The notes beneath the pieces are model-generated. The model saw only the letters and a list, made by a program, of their open reading frames with translations. It was not told the origin of the DNA and did no database searches. The position numbers and the translations under genes are program-made. From Gammaproteobacteria bacterium (GTDB lineage Bacteria; Pseudomonadota; Gammaproteobacteria; UBA6002), in assembly GCA_013697705.1 (NCBI GenBank), contig JACCWJ010000005.1, positions 1-64,000 of the forward strand: a stretch of DNA of 64,000 nt, written 5' to 3'. This document shows positions 43,905 through 52,495 of the stretch, piece by piece (position 1 is the stretch's first letter; every line of letters begins with the position of its first letter).

Positions 43905-45143
43905 ATGAAGCTAACTAAAGCATTTGTTGATAAAGCGCAACCGCCTAAAGAAAAAGACCAAATTTTTTACCGAGATGGGGAGCTGAAAGGTTTCGCATTA
44001 CGCGTTACGGCAAGTGGTGTTAAGAGTTTTGTTGTTGAAACATTGATTGGTAACAAAGTGCGTCGGATGACGATTGGCCGTTATGGCAAGCTCACTACTG
44101 AGCAAGCACGAGTTGAGGCTAAAAAACTTTTAGGCAAAATTGCTTCTGGGATCGATCCTATTGCTGAACGTCAGCAGGCCAGAGCAAAATCGGTGACTTT
44201 GAAGGAAGTATTTGAGGATTATCTTAAAGCTCGAAAAGGTTTGAAGCCTACTACGGTATTTGATTATCAGCGGGTTATGAGAGAATCATTTGCAAATTGG
44301 CAAAATAAACCTCTGCTCGACATTACTAAAGATTTGGTTGCCAGACGCCATAGCAAATTAGGCGAGAATAGTCAGGCGCGCGCTAATTTATCGATGCGTG
44401 TGTTGCGAGCTTTATTTAATTTTGCGATGACTCAGTATGAAGATGCTCAGGGATGGTCACTTATTACGGATAATCCTGTTAGAAGGTTATCGCAATCACG
44501 CGCTTGGTATCGTGTCGAGCATCGTCAGAATTATATTAAACCGCATGAATTAGCACCTTGGTATGAGGGTGTGCAAAATCTTAAAAATGAAACTCTGCGT
44601 GATTATTTGTTATTGCTGGTTTTTACGGGATTACGACGGCAGGAAGGCGCGCAGCTTAAGTGGAGTCAAGTTGATTTAAGGGCGAGGACATTAACTATTG
44701 TTGACACTAAGAATCATGAATCGCATACGTTGCCGGTTTCTGATTATCTTTTTGAGTTATTAAGCAGACGAAAAGAAGTGGCGACTAGCCAGTTTGTTTT
44801 TCCTGGAGGAGGTGTCGGTGGTTACATCGTTGAACCCCGCAAACAGATGGACAAGGTAATCCAAACCTCTGGAATTTCTTTTATCCTTCATGATCTACGC
44901 CGCACCTTTATTACGATTGCTGAGAGCTTAGACATTTCGGCCTATGCGGTTAAACGTTTAGCTAACCATAAAATGAAACAAGATATCACTTCTAGTTACA
45001 TTGTTACCGATGTTGAACGATTGCGAAAACCTATGCAGCAGATAACTGATTATTTGTTGAAGTGTATGGGTGTGCAGAAATCTGCAGAGATAATAACAAT
45101 AAAACAATATGAAAAAGGAGTTGCTCATGGGGAAACAGCTTGA
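43905..45143 (+). CDS. int: Tyrosine-recombinase integrase (P4/DUF4102 type)
   Basis: The 412-residue integrase catalyses site-specific recombination at the tRNA gene. It has the N-terminal DUF4102 arm-binding domain (residues 1-90, DGELKGFALRVTASGVKSFV), a core-binding SAM-like domain and the catalytic domain. The catalytic residues are in FTGLRRQEGAQLKW (Arg), LHDLRRTFITIAE (HxxR), LANHKM (His) and SSYIVTD (nucleophile Tyr near 370). The ATG follows ATGGAGAACAA. All residues needed are present, so the element may still excise. Confidence 0.95.
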   Translation: MKLTKAFVDKAQPPKEKDQIFYRDGELKGFALRVTASGVKSFVVETLIGNKVRRMTIGRYGKLTTEQARVEAKKLLGKIASGIDPIAERQQARAKSVTLKEVFEDYLKARKGLKPTTVFDYQRVMRESFANWQNKPLLDITKDLVARRHSKLGENSQARANLSMRVLRALFNFAMTQYEDAQGWSLITDNPVRRLSQSRAWYRVEHRQNYIKPHELAPWYEGVQNLKNETLRDYLLLLVFTGLRRQEGAQLKWSQVDLRARTLTIVDTKNHESHTLPVSDYLFELLSRRKEVATSQFVFPGGGVGGYIVEPRKQMDKVIQTSGISFILHDLRRTFITIAESLDISAYAVKRLANHKMKQDITSSYIVTDVERLRKPMQQITDYLLKCMGVQKSAEIITIKQYEKGVAHGETA

Positions 45144-46197
45144 GAAAAAAGCATCATCACTAGATCTGGATAAGAATTATAAGGATTTCTTAGGTGGTAT
45201 AAAAGAACGCTTAAAAACAGCTCAAATACGTGCAGCGCTGGCAGCGAACAGTGAGCTTATTAAGTTCTATTGGGAGCTTGGCACCGATTTAATAGAGAAG
45301 CAAAAAGCTCTAAAGTGGGGGGTACATTTTTTAGAGCAGTTTTCTCATGATATGAGGCTGGCTTTTCCCGAAATGCAGGGGTTTTCCGTCCGTAACCTGC
45401 AAAGAATGAAGCAGTTCGCCACTCTTTATCCCAATCTATCAATTACGACACAAGCTGTGTCGCAATTACCTTGGGGACATATTACGCGGCTAATGCAGAT
45501 GGTCAAAGATGATTTACAAAGAGAATGGTATGCGCAACAAGCTATTAAAAATGGCTGGTCCCGAACAATATTGGAAATGCAGGTTGAAAGTGGTTTGTAT
45601 GAACGCCAGGGAATTTTAACAAAGAAAATATCAAATTATCACCTGCACTTACCGCCTCCACAATCTGATTTAGCAAATGAAATTTTGAAAGACCCTTATA
45701 ATTTCGATTTTCTTACTATTCACGGTCAAGCCTATGAAAGATCAGTCGAAGAAGGGTTAATCGCACATATACGTGATTTCTTGCTGGAGTTAGGTCAAGG
45801 GTTTGCATTTGTCGGCTCACAAGTGCCACTGACATTTGATGATCAAGAATTTTTTGTCGATTTACTTTTTTACCACTTAAATTTGCGCTGTTTTGTTGTT
45901 ATTGAGCTCAAAGCAACAAAATTCAAACCTGAACATACAGGTCAACTCGGATTTTATCTTGCTGCTGTGGATGATTTGTTACGAAAGGAGGGTGATAACC
46001 AAACAATTGGAATACTGTTATGTAAATCGAAGAATAAAGTTATTGCTGAATATGCACTACGAAATATAAAAGCTCCTATTGGTGTTTCCGAATATACCTT
46101 AGCAAAAGCATTACCTAAGGAGCTCAAGACAAAGTTGCCGACAATTGAGCAGCTAGAGGCAGAGCTTAATAAGACTAATAGTGAAGACTCATACTAA
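45127..46197 (+). CDS. YhcG-type PDDEXK nuclease (DUF1016)
   Basis: The protein of about 356 residues has the DUF1016 N-terminal domain (FYWELGTDLIEKQK; GFSVRNLQRMKQFATLYP; LPWGHITRLMQ) and a C-terminal PDDEXK nuclease domain: FFVDLLFYHLNLRCFVVIEL with the catalytic Asp and the E-x-K in ELKATKF, then PEHTGQLGFYLAAVDDLL. The ATG at 45127 has AAAGGAG seven bases before it and overlaps the integrase end by 17 bases. Members occur in mobile elements and defence contexts; the substrate is not known. It is intact. Confidence 0.88.
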   Translation: MGKQLEKKASSLDLDKNYKDFLGGIKERLKTAQIRAALAANSELIKFYWELGTDLIEKQKALKWGVHFLEQFSHDMRLAFPEMQGFSVRNLQRMKQFATLYPNLSITTQAVSQLPWGHITRLMQMVKDDLQREWYAQQAIKNGWSRTILEMQVESGLYERQGILTKKISNYHLHLPPPQSDLANEILKDPYNFDFLTIHGQAYERSVEEGLIAHIRDFLLELGQGFAFVGSQVPLTFDDQEFFVDLLFYHLNLRCFVVIELKATKFKPEHTGQLGFYLAAVDDLLRKEGDNQTIGILLCKSKNKVIAEYALRNIKAPIGVSEYTLAKALPKELKTKLPTIEQLEAELNKTNSEDSY

Positions 46198-46209
46198 GTA
46201 AGGATATTG

Positions 46210-47058
46210 ATGAAGCAGCCGAATGAACTTAGTAAAAAAATATCAAAAATTAATAATAATAAAACAAAATATGCTGAAGAGGTATTAAAGATCCTATACC
46301 CTTACGCTAAAAATTATCTCTTATTATGGATTGAATCCGGCTTATACCCTTTGCACTTAAGTGAGACTAAGTCTGTTTCAGATAAAACATTCTCTGAATG
46401 CCAAGCTATTTTTAACGAAATTAATAAAGATCTATTTTCTAGTTGGATTAATAAAGCTACTAACTTTAAAGAAGCGAAGGAGAGGTTGGTTAAAAAGAAA
46501 TTACTAGCTGGGAAATTACCTGAGGCCATACAAAATAATATATTTTTTTATACTAAGCAGTACGCACTTGAGATTATTACAGCAACAGCGATTTGTTGGT
46601 GTTGCTGTGTTGACGATTTAAATCAAGTTGTTTTTGTGGCTGTTGATTCACAAAAGTTTATAGATAAGCATAAAACCGATTTATTAATGCTAAGCCGCAA
46701 TTTTGAGCTTGAATCGGACGGGGCCTTGTTTCGTGATCTCGTAGACAAATTAAATAATAAAGGAAGTATTTATAATTCAGGAAAACCCTATTCGTATCTA
46801 TTAAGAGACCACCTGACGAAAAGAATTATGCAGTCTATGTTTGTTTTTTTTGGAAATGAAATTAATTGTAATATTGTAACTAACATTGCATTAGACATCA
46901 CAGGAATATTTTTTTATCAGACAAAGCAAAAGCATGATGCAAATAAAATGGCCGAACTCATTAAAAATAATTGTATTAAAGAGTCAGCATCTCAAAGAAA
47001 GAGCTTCTTAGATATACCTGAGAGTCACATAGATCTATTTAGCGGCTGGACTGCTTAA
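46210..47058 (+). CDS. Hypothetical element protein (about 282 aa)
   Basis: I do not recognise this protein. It is helical, Asn/Lys-rich, with an unusual Cys cluster in ATAICWCCCVDDLNQVVFV near residue 130. The N-terminal half includes KYAEEVLKILYPYAKNYLLL. No signal peptide and no strong membrane helix. ATG 46210 follows AAGGATATTG. It lies 12 bases after the nuclease gene, so the pair is probably co-transcribed cargo. Confidence 0.65.
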   Translation: MKQPNELSKKISKINNNKTKYAEEVLKILYPYAKNYLLLWIESGLYPLHLSETKSVSDKTFSECQAIFNEINKDLFSSWINKATNFKEAKERLVKKKLLAGKLPEAIQNNIFFYTKQYALEIITATAICWCCCVDDLNQVVFVAVDSQKFIDKHKTDLLMLSRNFELESDGALFRDLVDKLNNKGSIYNSGKPYSYLLRDHLTKRIMQSMFVFFGNEINCNIVTNIALDITGIFFYQTKQKHDANKMAELIKNNCIKESASQRKSFLDIPESHIDLFSGWTA

Positions 47059-47146
47059 AAAAGGCTAATCCAGCCGGCACTACATTGCATTTTCTTTCCA
47101 TTACGATCTCTCTCGAATAACTTTTAATCGAGAAGAGGTAATTGTA

Positions 47147-47512
47147 ATGAGTACTAATAGCGAATTCTCTAAACAACTCCTACAGAATGCGGGCTCAGAA
47201 GAAGAACTGAGGTTTTATAATATTTCAAACCAAAAAATGCGTTTCTCTAAGCATGTGAAAGCTGATTTTGAGGCTATTCAATTATTTTGGATGGCCTCAT
47301 TGGAAGCGTATTTTAATCAGGAAGTCATAGCCTTGATTACTGGCAGGAGTGTTAAAACCTTAGAATGCTATCGCTGGAAGAAAAGTGATATTCCATTTAG
47401 AAAAGTAGGAGGACGCGTTCTTTATCAAAAAAAAGATGTAATTGAATGGTTAGAAAGCCATCAGTTGGTTACTTCCACAAGTGCATATAGCCGGGAGGTG
47501 AACAATGGTTAG
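47147..47512 (+). CDS. AlpA/excisionase-like helix-turn-helix protein
   Basis: The 121-residue protein has a C-terminal MerR/HTH_17-type domain: YFNQEVIALITGRSVKTLEC then YRWKKSDIPFRKVGGRVLYQ and a KKDVIEWLESHQ helix, the pattern of AlpA and excisionase proteins. In P4-type elements AlpA activates integrase transcription. AAGAGGTAATTGTA is the ribosome site. The stop overlaps the next start by eight bases. Confidence 0.75.
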   Translation: MSTNSEFSKQLLQNAGSEEELRFYNISNQKMRFSKHVKADFEAIQLFWMASLEAYFNQEVIALITGRSVKTLECYRWKKSDIPFRKVGGRVLYQKKDVIEWLESHQLVTSTSAYSREVNNG

Positions 47513-48560
47513 TATCAATCAGGCGCCGCTGCAAACGGCGCTTAACAAATCAATCAAAAATGATTCTACGCTAAAATCAATTACATCGAAAGCTCAAGAC
47601 CGCTGGGAGAAAATATTAAGTTTCAGTGGAATCAATAATTCATTATTAAAAAAAGAAACTAGTACTTGCCCAATTTGGTGTGGTCTTAATTGTTTTAGAT
47701 TTATCGATAATGGTTTTGGTTCTTTCATCTGTTATTGGTGCGAGTCTGGCGACGGCCTTAGGCTTTTACAGCTTTATAGAAAATGTGATTTAGCAACTGC
47801 ATTTGCGATGGTTTCAAAAGCGCTATGTAATCCAATCAAACGAAATATCACGAGTTCAAAGCATATTAGCAGTTACCTAAATATTCAGAAGGCTAACCAA
47901 CCTAATAACATATCGAAAAATGATCTGGGCAAACGTAGAAAGTCACTAAATCTTATATGGAACCAAGGAAAGCCAATATCTATTGGTGATCCGATAGATC
48001 ATTACTTAAGATTACAGGGCATCAAATTGGATACATTTCCATCCATATTACGTTTTCACCCACAATTATCCTATTATGGTGACCATCATGTTCTTGTAGG
48101 AGCATTTCCAGCCATAGTTACCCTTGTTCAGGATAAAGATAACAAGTGCGTCACAATACACCGCACTTACTTAGGAAGTGGCTGTCTTGCAAAAGTTCAT
48201 CAACCAAGAAAGCTCATGGCACCTATAATTCCCGGATCTACTGTTGGAGCCACAATTAAATTGTACGGTCCTAATCAAGGTAAACTTGCACTGACCGCTG
48301 GAATAGAAAGAGCACTGGCCTTTTTTAACTCAACTCAAACTCCAGTGTGGGCCGCATTAAGCGAAGAAGGAATGGATAGAATTTTACTACCAAAAGAAGT
48401 AAACGAAGTTTTGCTAGTAGTAAGTGAAGATAATTGGAAGAGCCAAAGAGCTATTAATTTATTACATAAAAGGCTTATAAGTGAAGGGCGAAAAGTTAAG
48501 AAGATAAAGCCTAAAAGAGCAGAGCAATTGATAGAGCTCTTACCGGAGGTAGGGCTATGA
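47505..48560 (+). CDS. Phage/plasmid-type primase with zinc finger and Toprim-like domain
   Basis: The 351-residue protein has an N-terminal zinc-binding motif: CPIWCGLNCFRF then GSFICYWCESGDGLRLLQLY (Cys pairs near residues 50-80). A middle DUF7146-like part follows (GKPISIGDPIDHYLRLQGI). The C-terminal Toprim-like segment is LALTAGIERALAFFNS, LSEEGMDRILLPKEVNEVLL and VVSEDNWKSQRAIN; the family's DND acidic pair here is SED, a variation. It is predicted to prime replication of the excised element. Overlaps neighbours on both sides. Confidence 0.8.
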   Translation: MVSINQAPLQTALNKSIKNDSTLKSITSKAQDRWEKILSFSGINNSLLKKETSTCPIWCGLNCFRFIDNGFGSFICYWCESGDGLRLLQLYRKCDLATAFAMVSKALCNPIKRNITSSKHISSYLNIQKANQPNNISKNDLGKRRKSLNLIWNQGKPISIGDPIDHYLRLQGIKLDTFPSILRFHPQLSYYGDHHVLVGAFPAIVTLVQDKDNKCVTIHRTYLGSGCLAKVHQPRKLMAPIIPGSTVGATIKLYGPNQGKLALTAGIERALAFFNSTQTPVWAALSEEGMDRILLPKEVNEVLLVVSEDNWKSQRAINLLHKRLISEGRKVKKIKPKRAEQLIELLPEVGL

Positions 48561-49543
48561 TGCATAATAAGGAAAATACTAATAATTTTTATCTTGAATC
48601 ACTTCCAACCTTAATAACTTTGGATTTAAAAAGTTTTCTTGAAATGGAATTACCACCTCGAGAATTAATTCTGAGTCCTTGGCTACCAAAAGCAGGGCTT
48701 TGTATGATTCATGCTTACCGTGGCATTGGAAAAACCCACATGTCGCTTGGAGTGGCATATGCCGTTGCCACAGGCGGTGAATTTTTAGGATGGAAAGCGC
48801 TAATTCCCAGGAAGATTCTATTTGTGGATGGTGAAATGCCAGCCTCTACACTACAAGAGCGTCTCAAACTTATTACCAAAATGTCAGGTGATTTATCTAT
48901 ACCTGAAAACCTAATGATAATTACTCCTGATCTGCAACCCGAAGGTATGCCTGATATTGCAACAGAGGAAGGGCAACTTTTATTAAATCGATCTATATCG
49001 GATGATGTGGACTTGGTCATCCTAGATAATATGTCTTGCTTAGCCTCAAGTATAAAAGAAAATGATGCCGCCGATTGGTCCCTGATACAGACATGGATAC
49101 TCAGAATGCGAGCGCGAGGAAAATCTGTTCTCATGATTCATCATTCTGGAAAAACTGGTCTTCAGCGTGGTACTTCAAGAAAAGAAGATGTTCTTGATAC
49201 AGTTATTACTTTGCAACGACCCAATGATTACGATCCTAGTCAAGGCGCAAGGTTTCTGGTCAAGTTTGAAAAGGCGAGAGGTTTTTATGGGGATGATGCC
49301 AGAGAGTTTGAGGCACAATTAATTGATGATAACGGGAAAAGCAATTGGCAAACTAGAGCACTAGAAGAAAGCAATTACATGAAAACTTATAAATTTTTGA
49401 ATGAGGGACGTAAACAAAAGGAAATTGCATCCGAATTAAACCTTAACAAGGGAACTATTTCTCGTTATGTGCAGCGTGCAACACAAGAAGGAAAAATTGA
49501 AAAAAAGCAAAATAATAAGTTGCATGGTTGCTCTACTAAGTAA
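48557..49543 (+). CDS. RepA-like AAA/RecA-fold ATPase (replicative helicase type)
   Basis: The 328-residue protein is of the AAA_25/RepA group. It shows the Walker A segment MIHAYRGIGKTHMSLGVAYA near residue 52, FVDGEMPASTLQERL and Walker B DDVDLVILDNMSCLA near 152, followed by MIHHSGKTGLQRGTSRKEDV. A short winged-HTH is at the C-terminus (QKEIASELNLNKGTISRYVQ). It pairs with the primase (ATG overlap), giving a helicase-primase module for element replication. Confidence 0.85.
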   Translation: MMHNKENTNNFYLESLPTLITLDLKSFLEMELPPRELILSPWLPKAGLCMIHAYRGIGKTHMSLGVAYAVATGGEFLGWKALIPRKILFVDGEMPASTLQERLKLITKMSGDLSIPENLMIITPDLQPEGMPDIATEEGQLLLNRSISDDVDLVILDNMSCLASSIKENDAADWSLIQTWILRMRARGKSVLMIHHSGKTGLQRGTSRKEDVLDTVITLQRPNDYDPSQGARFLVKFEKARGFYGDDAREFEAQLIDDNGKSNWQTRALEESNYMKTYKFLNEGRKQKEIASELNLNKGTISRYVQRATQEGKIEKKQNNKLHGCSTK

Positions 49544-49544
49544 A

Positions 49545-49680
49545 GCAACTATGCAACTAATAGGCGAAATGACAACTCTACCAGCAACTAATTACGCAAC
49601 CATGAAATAAACTGACTATTTATAGCGAACTTGATACCGAAAAATGCAACTGATGCTGCAACTTTAAAGACAACTAATCA
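49545..49680. repeat. Iteron-like GCAACT repeats, candidate replication origin
   Basis: Exact GCAACT occurs at 49545, 49553, 49584, 49646 and 49658, and near matches at 49572 (ACAACT), 49596 (GCAACC) and 49670 (ACAACT), all in one direction, with an inverted AGTTGC end at 49519. They lie just after the helicase stop. The rest of the 329-base gap (49681-49872) is AT-rich with no gene. Confidence 0.55.
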
Positions 49681-49872
49681 GTTGTATTGTGTAATAAAAA
49701 TAATTTCGGGTGAGAGGTACCTATTCTGAACATAAATAAAGGATTAAATTATTTTTTAAATCTTTATTGATAATAAACGCAACATAAGAAAGTTAAGTAA
49801 ATAATTTTTTATCGACTTAGCATCACTGCTATCTATAGCGTTTCAGCTATCAGGAAAATTTATGGGGGGATT

Positions 49873-50475
49873 ATGCATAAAAAGCCATCTGAAAAAATGA
49901 AAGAATTAAAAAATACTGCCATCTCCAGAACAAAGGTTTTCACGAATAGTATCAAAATGGCAGCTCTTACTATAAATGATATTGTGGGGCAGATGGATGT
50001 TGGTGAGGTCGATGTTAAAACTCTTCATGAGCAGATTGATGCACAAGTTAGTGAATCATTAAAGGGAGATACTTGTGGTTATGAGGTAATGTTATGTGCT
50101 CAGGCTAAGTCACTTGATACTCTTTTTAATCACATGGTCAGCCGCGCTCTTGGTTCAAAAAATGTTGAGATGTTTAGAGCTTATATGGAAATTGCTTTTA
50201 AGGCACAAAACCAAGGCCGAAAAACTATTCTGGGTATAAATTCGCTTAAAAATCCTGTGCAACAGACTATCGTGAGACAACAGAATGTAGCACTGACGCA
50301 GCAGGTGAACAATGCGAAAGCGATGAATTTTAGGAAAAAAAATCTCAAAAACGAACTGATAAGGAAGGAGAAGTATGAGGCAATGGACTTTGGAGGAACG
50401 CTTAAAACAGGCTCAGTTAATCAGGATCCAGAAACCGTGGAGATGGTCTACAGGTCCAAAGACACTTCATGGTAA
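49873..50475 (+). CDS. Hypothetical element protein (200 aa)
   Basis: No family recognised. Largely helical and charged: SEKMKELKNTAISRTKVFTN near the start, LFNHMVSRALGSKNVEMFRA, YMEIAFKAQNQGRKTILGIN and a Gln/Asn-rich stretch (QQTIVRQQNVALTQQVNNAK). ATGGGGGGATT precedes the ATG, a strong ribosome site. The last 34 codons overlap the next gene in another frame, so the true C-terminus may be shorter. Confidence 0.65.
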   Translation: MHKKPSEKMKELKNTAISRTKVFTNSIKMAALTINDIVGQMDVGEVDVKTLHEQIDAQVSESLKGDTCGYEVMLCAQAKSLDTLFNHMVSRALGSKNVEMFRAYMEIAFKAQNQGRKTILGINSLKNPVQQTIVRQQNVALTQQVNNAKAMNFRKKNLKNELIRKEKYEAMDFGGTLKTGSVNQDPETVEMVYRSKDTSW

Positions 50476-50581
50476 AGCCTCCAGCCGGACCAATGCATGC
50501 AAGGATGGCATGTATAATAAGAACATGAGAAGTGTCGGGCTCTTTATTTCAGAGTGTCGGAAATCATTAAATAAAATTTAG
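50375..50581 (+). CDS. Small conserved 'STGPKT'-motif protein (68 aa)
   Basis: The ATG at 50375 has an excellent AAGGAAGGAG site and opens QWTLEERLKQAQLIRIQKPW then RWSTGPKTLHGKASSRTNAC. The pattern W-x-E-x-R-x-Q-A-x-x-I-R-x-x-x-P-W-x-x-STGP-x-T-x-x-GKA recurs in many small proteobacterial and cyanobacterial proteins of unknown function. It overlaps the preceding gene by 101 bases in another frame. Confidence 0.65.
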   Translation: MRQWTLEERLKQAQLIRIQKPWRWSTGPKTLHGKASSRTNACKDGMYNKNMRSVGLFISECRKSLNKI

Positions 50582-50601
50582 AGTTAGAGAATATGTAACA
50601 G

Positions 50602-51417
50602 CTAGAGTTCTTCTGGTGTTGCTGTGCTACCTGCTAAGATACCGCCATCAATATTTAATTCTACACCAGTAACGTAGGTAGACTCATCCGAAGCCAAATA
50701 TAAAGCTGCATAGGCAACATCTAAGGCAGTTCCCATTTTTCCAAGTGGTATTTCAGAAGAGATTTTTTTAATCATATTTTCTCTGTCTATACCTTTGCCA
50801 AGCATAGGATCCCACATGGGTGTTAATATCGCTCCAGGATGAATAGAATTACACCGGATATTATATTGCATTTCTGCACAGTAAAGCGCGACGGATTTAG
50901 TATGATTTCTAGCTGCTGCTTTACTTGCAGCATAAGCAACCATATGTGGGATGCCTACAAGTCCTGAGCGCGAAGATATGTTAACTATACTGCCTGATTT
51001 ATTTGATTTCATTAATTGAATTGCGTATTTACATCCAAGAGCAACACCATCTGAATTGACGGCCATAACTTTGTGCCAACTCTCAAGATCAAAATTTTCT
51101 GCATTATGGGGTCCCTTTGTTTGTGTAAATCCACCAATGCCAGCATTATTAACCAGGATGTCTAGTTTGCCGAATTTTTCTTTTATGTATTCAAATGCTG
51201 TAATCCAATCATTTTCCTTACTGACATCTAAATGGATATATGTAGCACCTGTTCCAAGATCATTAGCAATCTTAGAACCTGACTTATCTGCAATATCACT
51301 TAGAATAACCAGTGCATCTTCTGAATGAAATAACCTCGCAATAGCTTTGCCGATCCCACTCGCTGCTCCAGTTATTAAACAAGTTTTATTCGACAATCTT
51401 TTCACTGATGACCCCAT
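50602..51417 (-). CDS. Short-chain dehydrogenase/reductase (classical SDR)
   Basis: The 271-residue oxidoreductase has all classical SDR motifs: NAD(P) loop LITGAASGIGKAIARLF (residues 14-30), acidic LSDIADKSG suggesting NAD preference, LVNNAGIGG, catalytic Ser in IVNISSRSG, YAASKAAARNHTKS (Tyr/Lys) and the C-terminal YVTGVELNIDGG. The substrate is unknown. The RBS is not obvious. With the downstream SnoaL-like gene it forms a cargo pair at the right end of the element. Confidence 0.92.
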   Translation of the reverse strand: MGSSVKRLSNKTCLITGAASGIGKAIARLFHSEDALVILSDIADKSGSKIANDLGTGATYIHLDVSKENDWITAFEYIKEKFGKLDILVNNAGIGGFTQTKGPHNAENFDLESWHKVMAVNSDGVALGCKYAIQLMKSNKSGSIVNISSRSGLVGIPHMVAYAASKAAARNHTKSVALYCAEMQYNIRCNSIHPGAILTPMWDPMLGKGIDRENMIKKISSEIPLGKMGTALDVAYAALYLASDESTYVTGVELNIDGGILAGSTATPEEL

Positions 51418-51582
51418 TATAAAAAATTAGCCACGATTTAATGTAATCTAGATTCATATTCTTGAAACTGATATTTGATTGCTGCAATTAGAGACATCAA
51501 ATCTGGGATAACACCTAGTGCAAAATTATTCATTACATTATTAAAACTAAAATTATTTGGCTAGCCCCAAAGCAAAACTAAT

Positions 51583-52026
51583 TTACTCCGGGTGATGGTA
51601 CTTATCCTCATTAATAACTTTGAAACCGCGCCAACCCCAGTAAACTCTATGATACTGAATAAGACCATCTTTAATTTCCATAACCTCAACGAAATCCATT
51701 TGCTCTCCCTGGGGTGTCTGTCTCGGATATTCGAAAATGAGAGTTTTGCCATCTGTAAAAAAATTCTGCTTAAAATATTTGCGTGTAGGTGGCTTACGTT
51801 TAGAAACTATCTCTAATAATTTTCTGAGTTCGTTTCTGCCCTTGCAGATACCAGTATCAGTTTCTAATAGATGTGGTATTAACGGACTTTCAATGATTGC
51901 ATCAGGAGCATATAGCTTTAGTAAGGCTTCCACATCGTTCTTTGCAAGAGCTGTGTCCCATTCGTGGTAAATTTTCTCAGCAGTTTCTTTAAGAATTTGA
52001 TGATTTTCAAAGACTTCTCTATCCAT
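51583..52026 (-). CDS. SnoaL/NTF2-like protein
   Basis: The 147-residue protein has the NTF2-like fold pattern: helix YHEWDTALAKNDVEALLKLY, APDAIIESPLIPHLL and strands with FEYPRQTPQGEQMDFVEVME, then IQYHRVYWGWRGFKVI. Such proteins are ketosteroid-isomerase- or polyketide-cyclase-like or bind small ligands. Co-location with an SDR suggests joint metabolism of a small molecule. AAAGAGGCGTTGT precedes the ATG. Confidence 0.85.
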   Translation of the reverse strand: MDREVFENHQILKETAEKIYHEWDTALAKNDVEALLKLYAPDAIIESPLIPHLLETDTGICKGRNELRKLLEIVSKRKPPTRKYFKQNFFTDGKTLIFEYPRQTPQGEQMDFVEVMEIKDGLIQYHRVYWGWRGFKVINEDKYHHPE

Positions 52027-52184
52027 ACAACGCCTCTTTAAATTTGACTATATAAATAATCATAAGCTAGGTTTTTCTTTTTTTGTAATATCAAGCAGTT
52101 TAAAAGAAGGATTTTTGAGAATTATCGTTTTAGGATTAGAGTTCTATGTAGGTAGAAAGTTCTCCTTTTTTAGGGGAAGAGCCC

Positions 52185-52209
52185 TAATCCTTCTACATAG
52201 CTTCTACAT
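52185..52209. repeat. Probable integrase arm-type repeat (right)
   Basis: It is the exact copy of 43865-43889, 47 bases from attR. A further inverted relative (TTCTATGTAGGTAGAA) lies at 52142-52157. Confidence 0.6.
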
Positions 52210-52255
52210 GGATTTTTCCAAAATTCCCAACTCCATCCTAAGTCATTGAAAATAC

Positions 52256-52332
<77 letters not shown>

Positions 52333-52439
52333 GGTGAAGGGGTAGAATAATAACGTATTGTTTTGGCGAGGTAAATAGGGGTGTTAATTTGCAAATTTTC
52401 GGTGAGGAACGAAGGCGCTTTTAATCCTTGCTTTCGGTC

Positions 52440-52468
52440 TTAAGTTTTCCGCTCGAATGCTGTATAGT
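52440..52468 (+). promoter_or_regulatory. Sigma-70-like promoter of the 52496 gene
   Basis: TTAAGT (52440-52445), a 17-base spacer and TATAGT (52463-52468), with TGC TG immediately upstream of the -10. The same spacing and -10 occur in a duplicate at 53510-53538, supporting the call. Confidence 0.5.
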
Positions 52469-52495
52469 GCTTTTGGTTAGAAAAGGAAGCTAAAA

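Noticed and set aside
47044-47075. Terminator hairpin (GGCTGGA...TCCAGCC) after the 46210 gene
   Set aside because: The stem overlaps the stop codon, the loop is 18 bases and there is no U-run.
49545-49680. CRISPR array
   Set aside because: The GCAACT units are too short and irregularly spaced; no 24-40-base repeats with unique spacers exist anywhere in the window that I can see.
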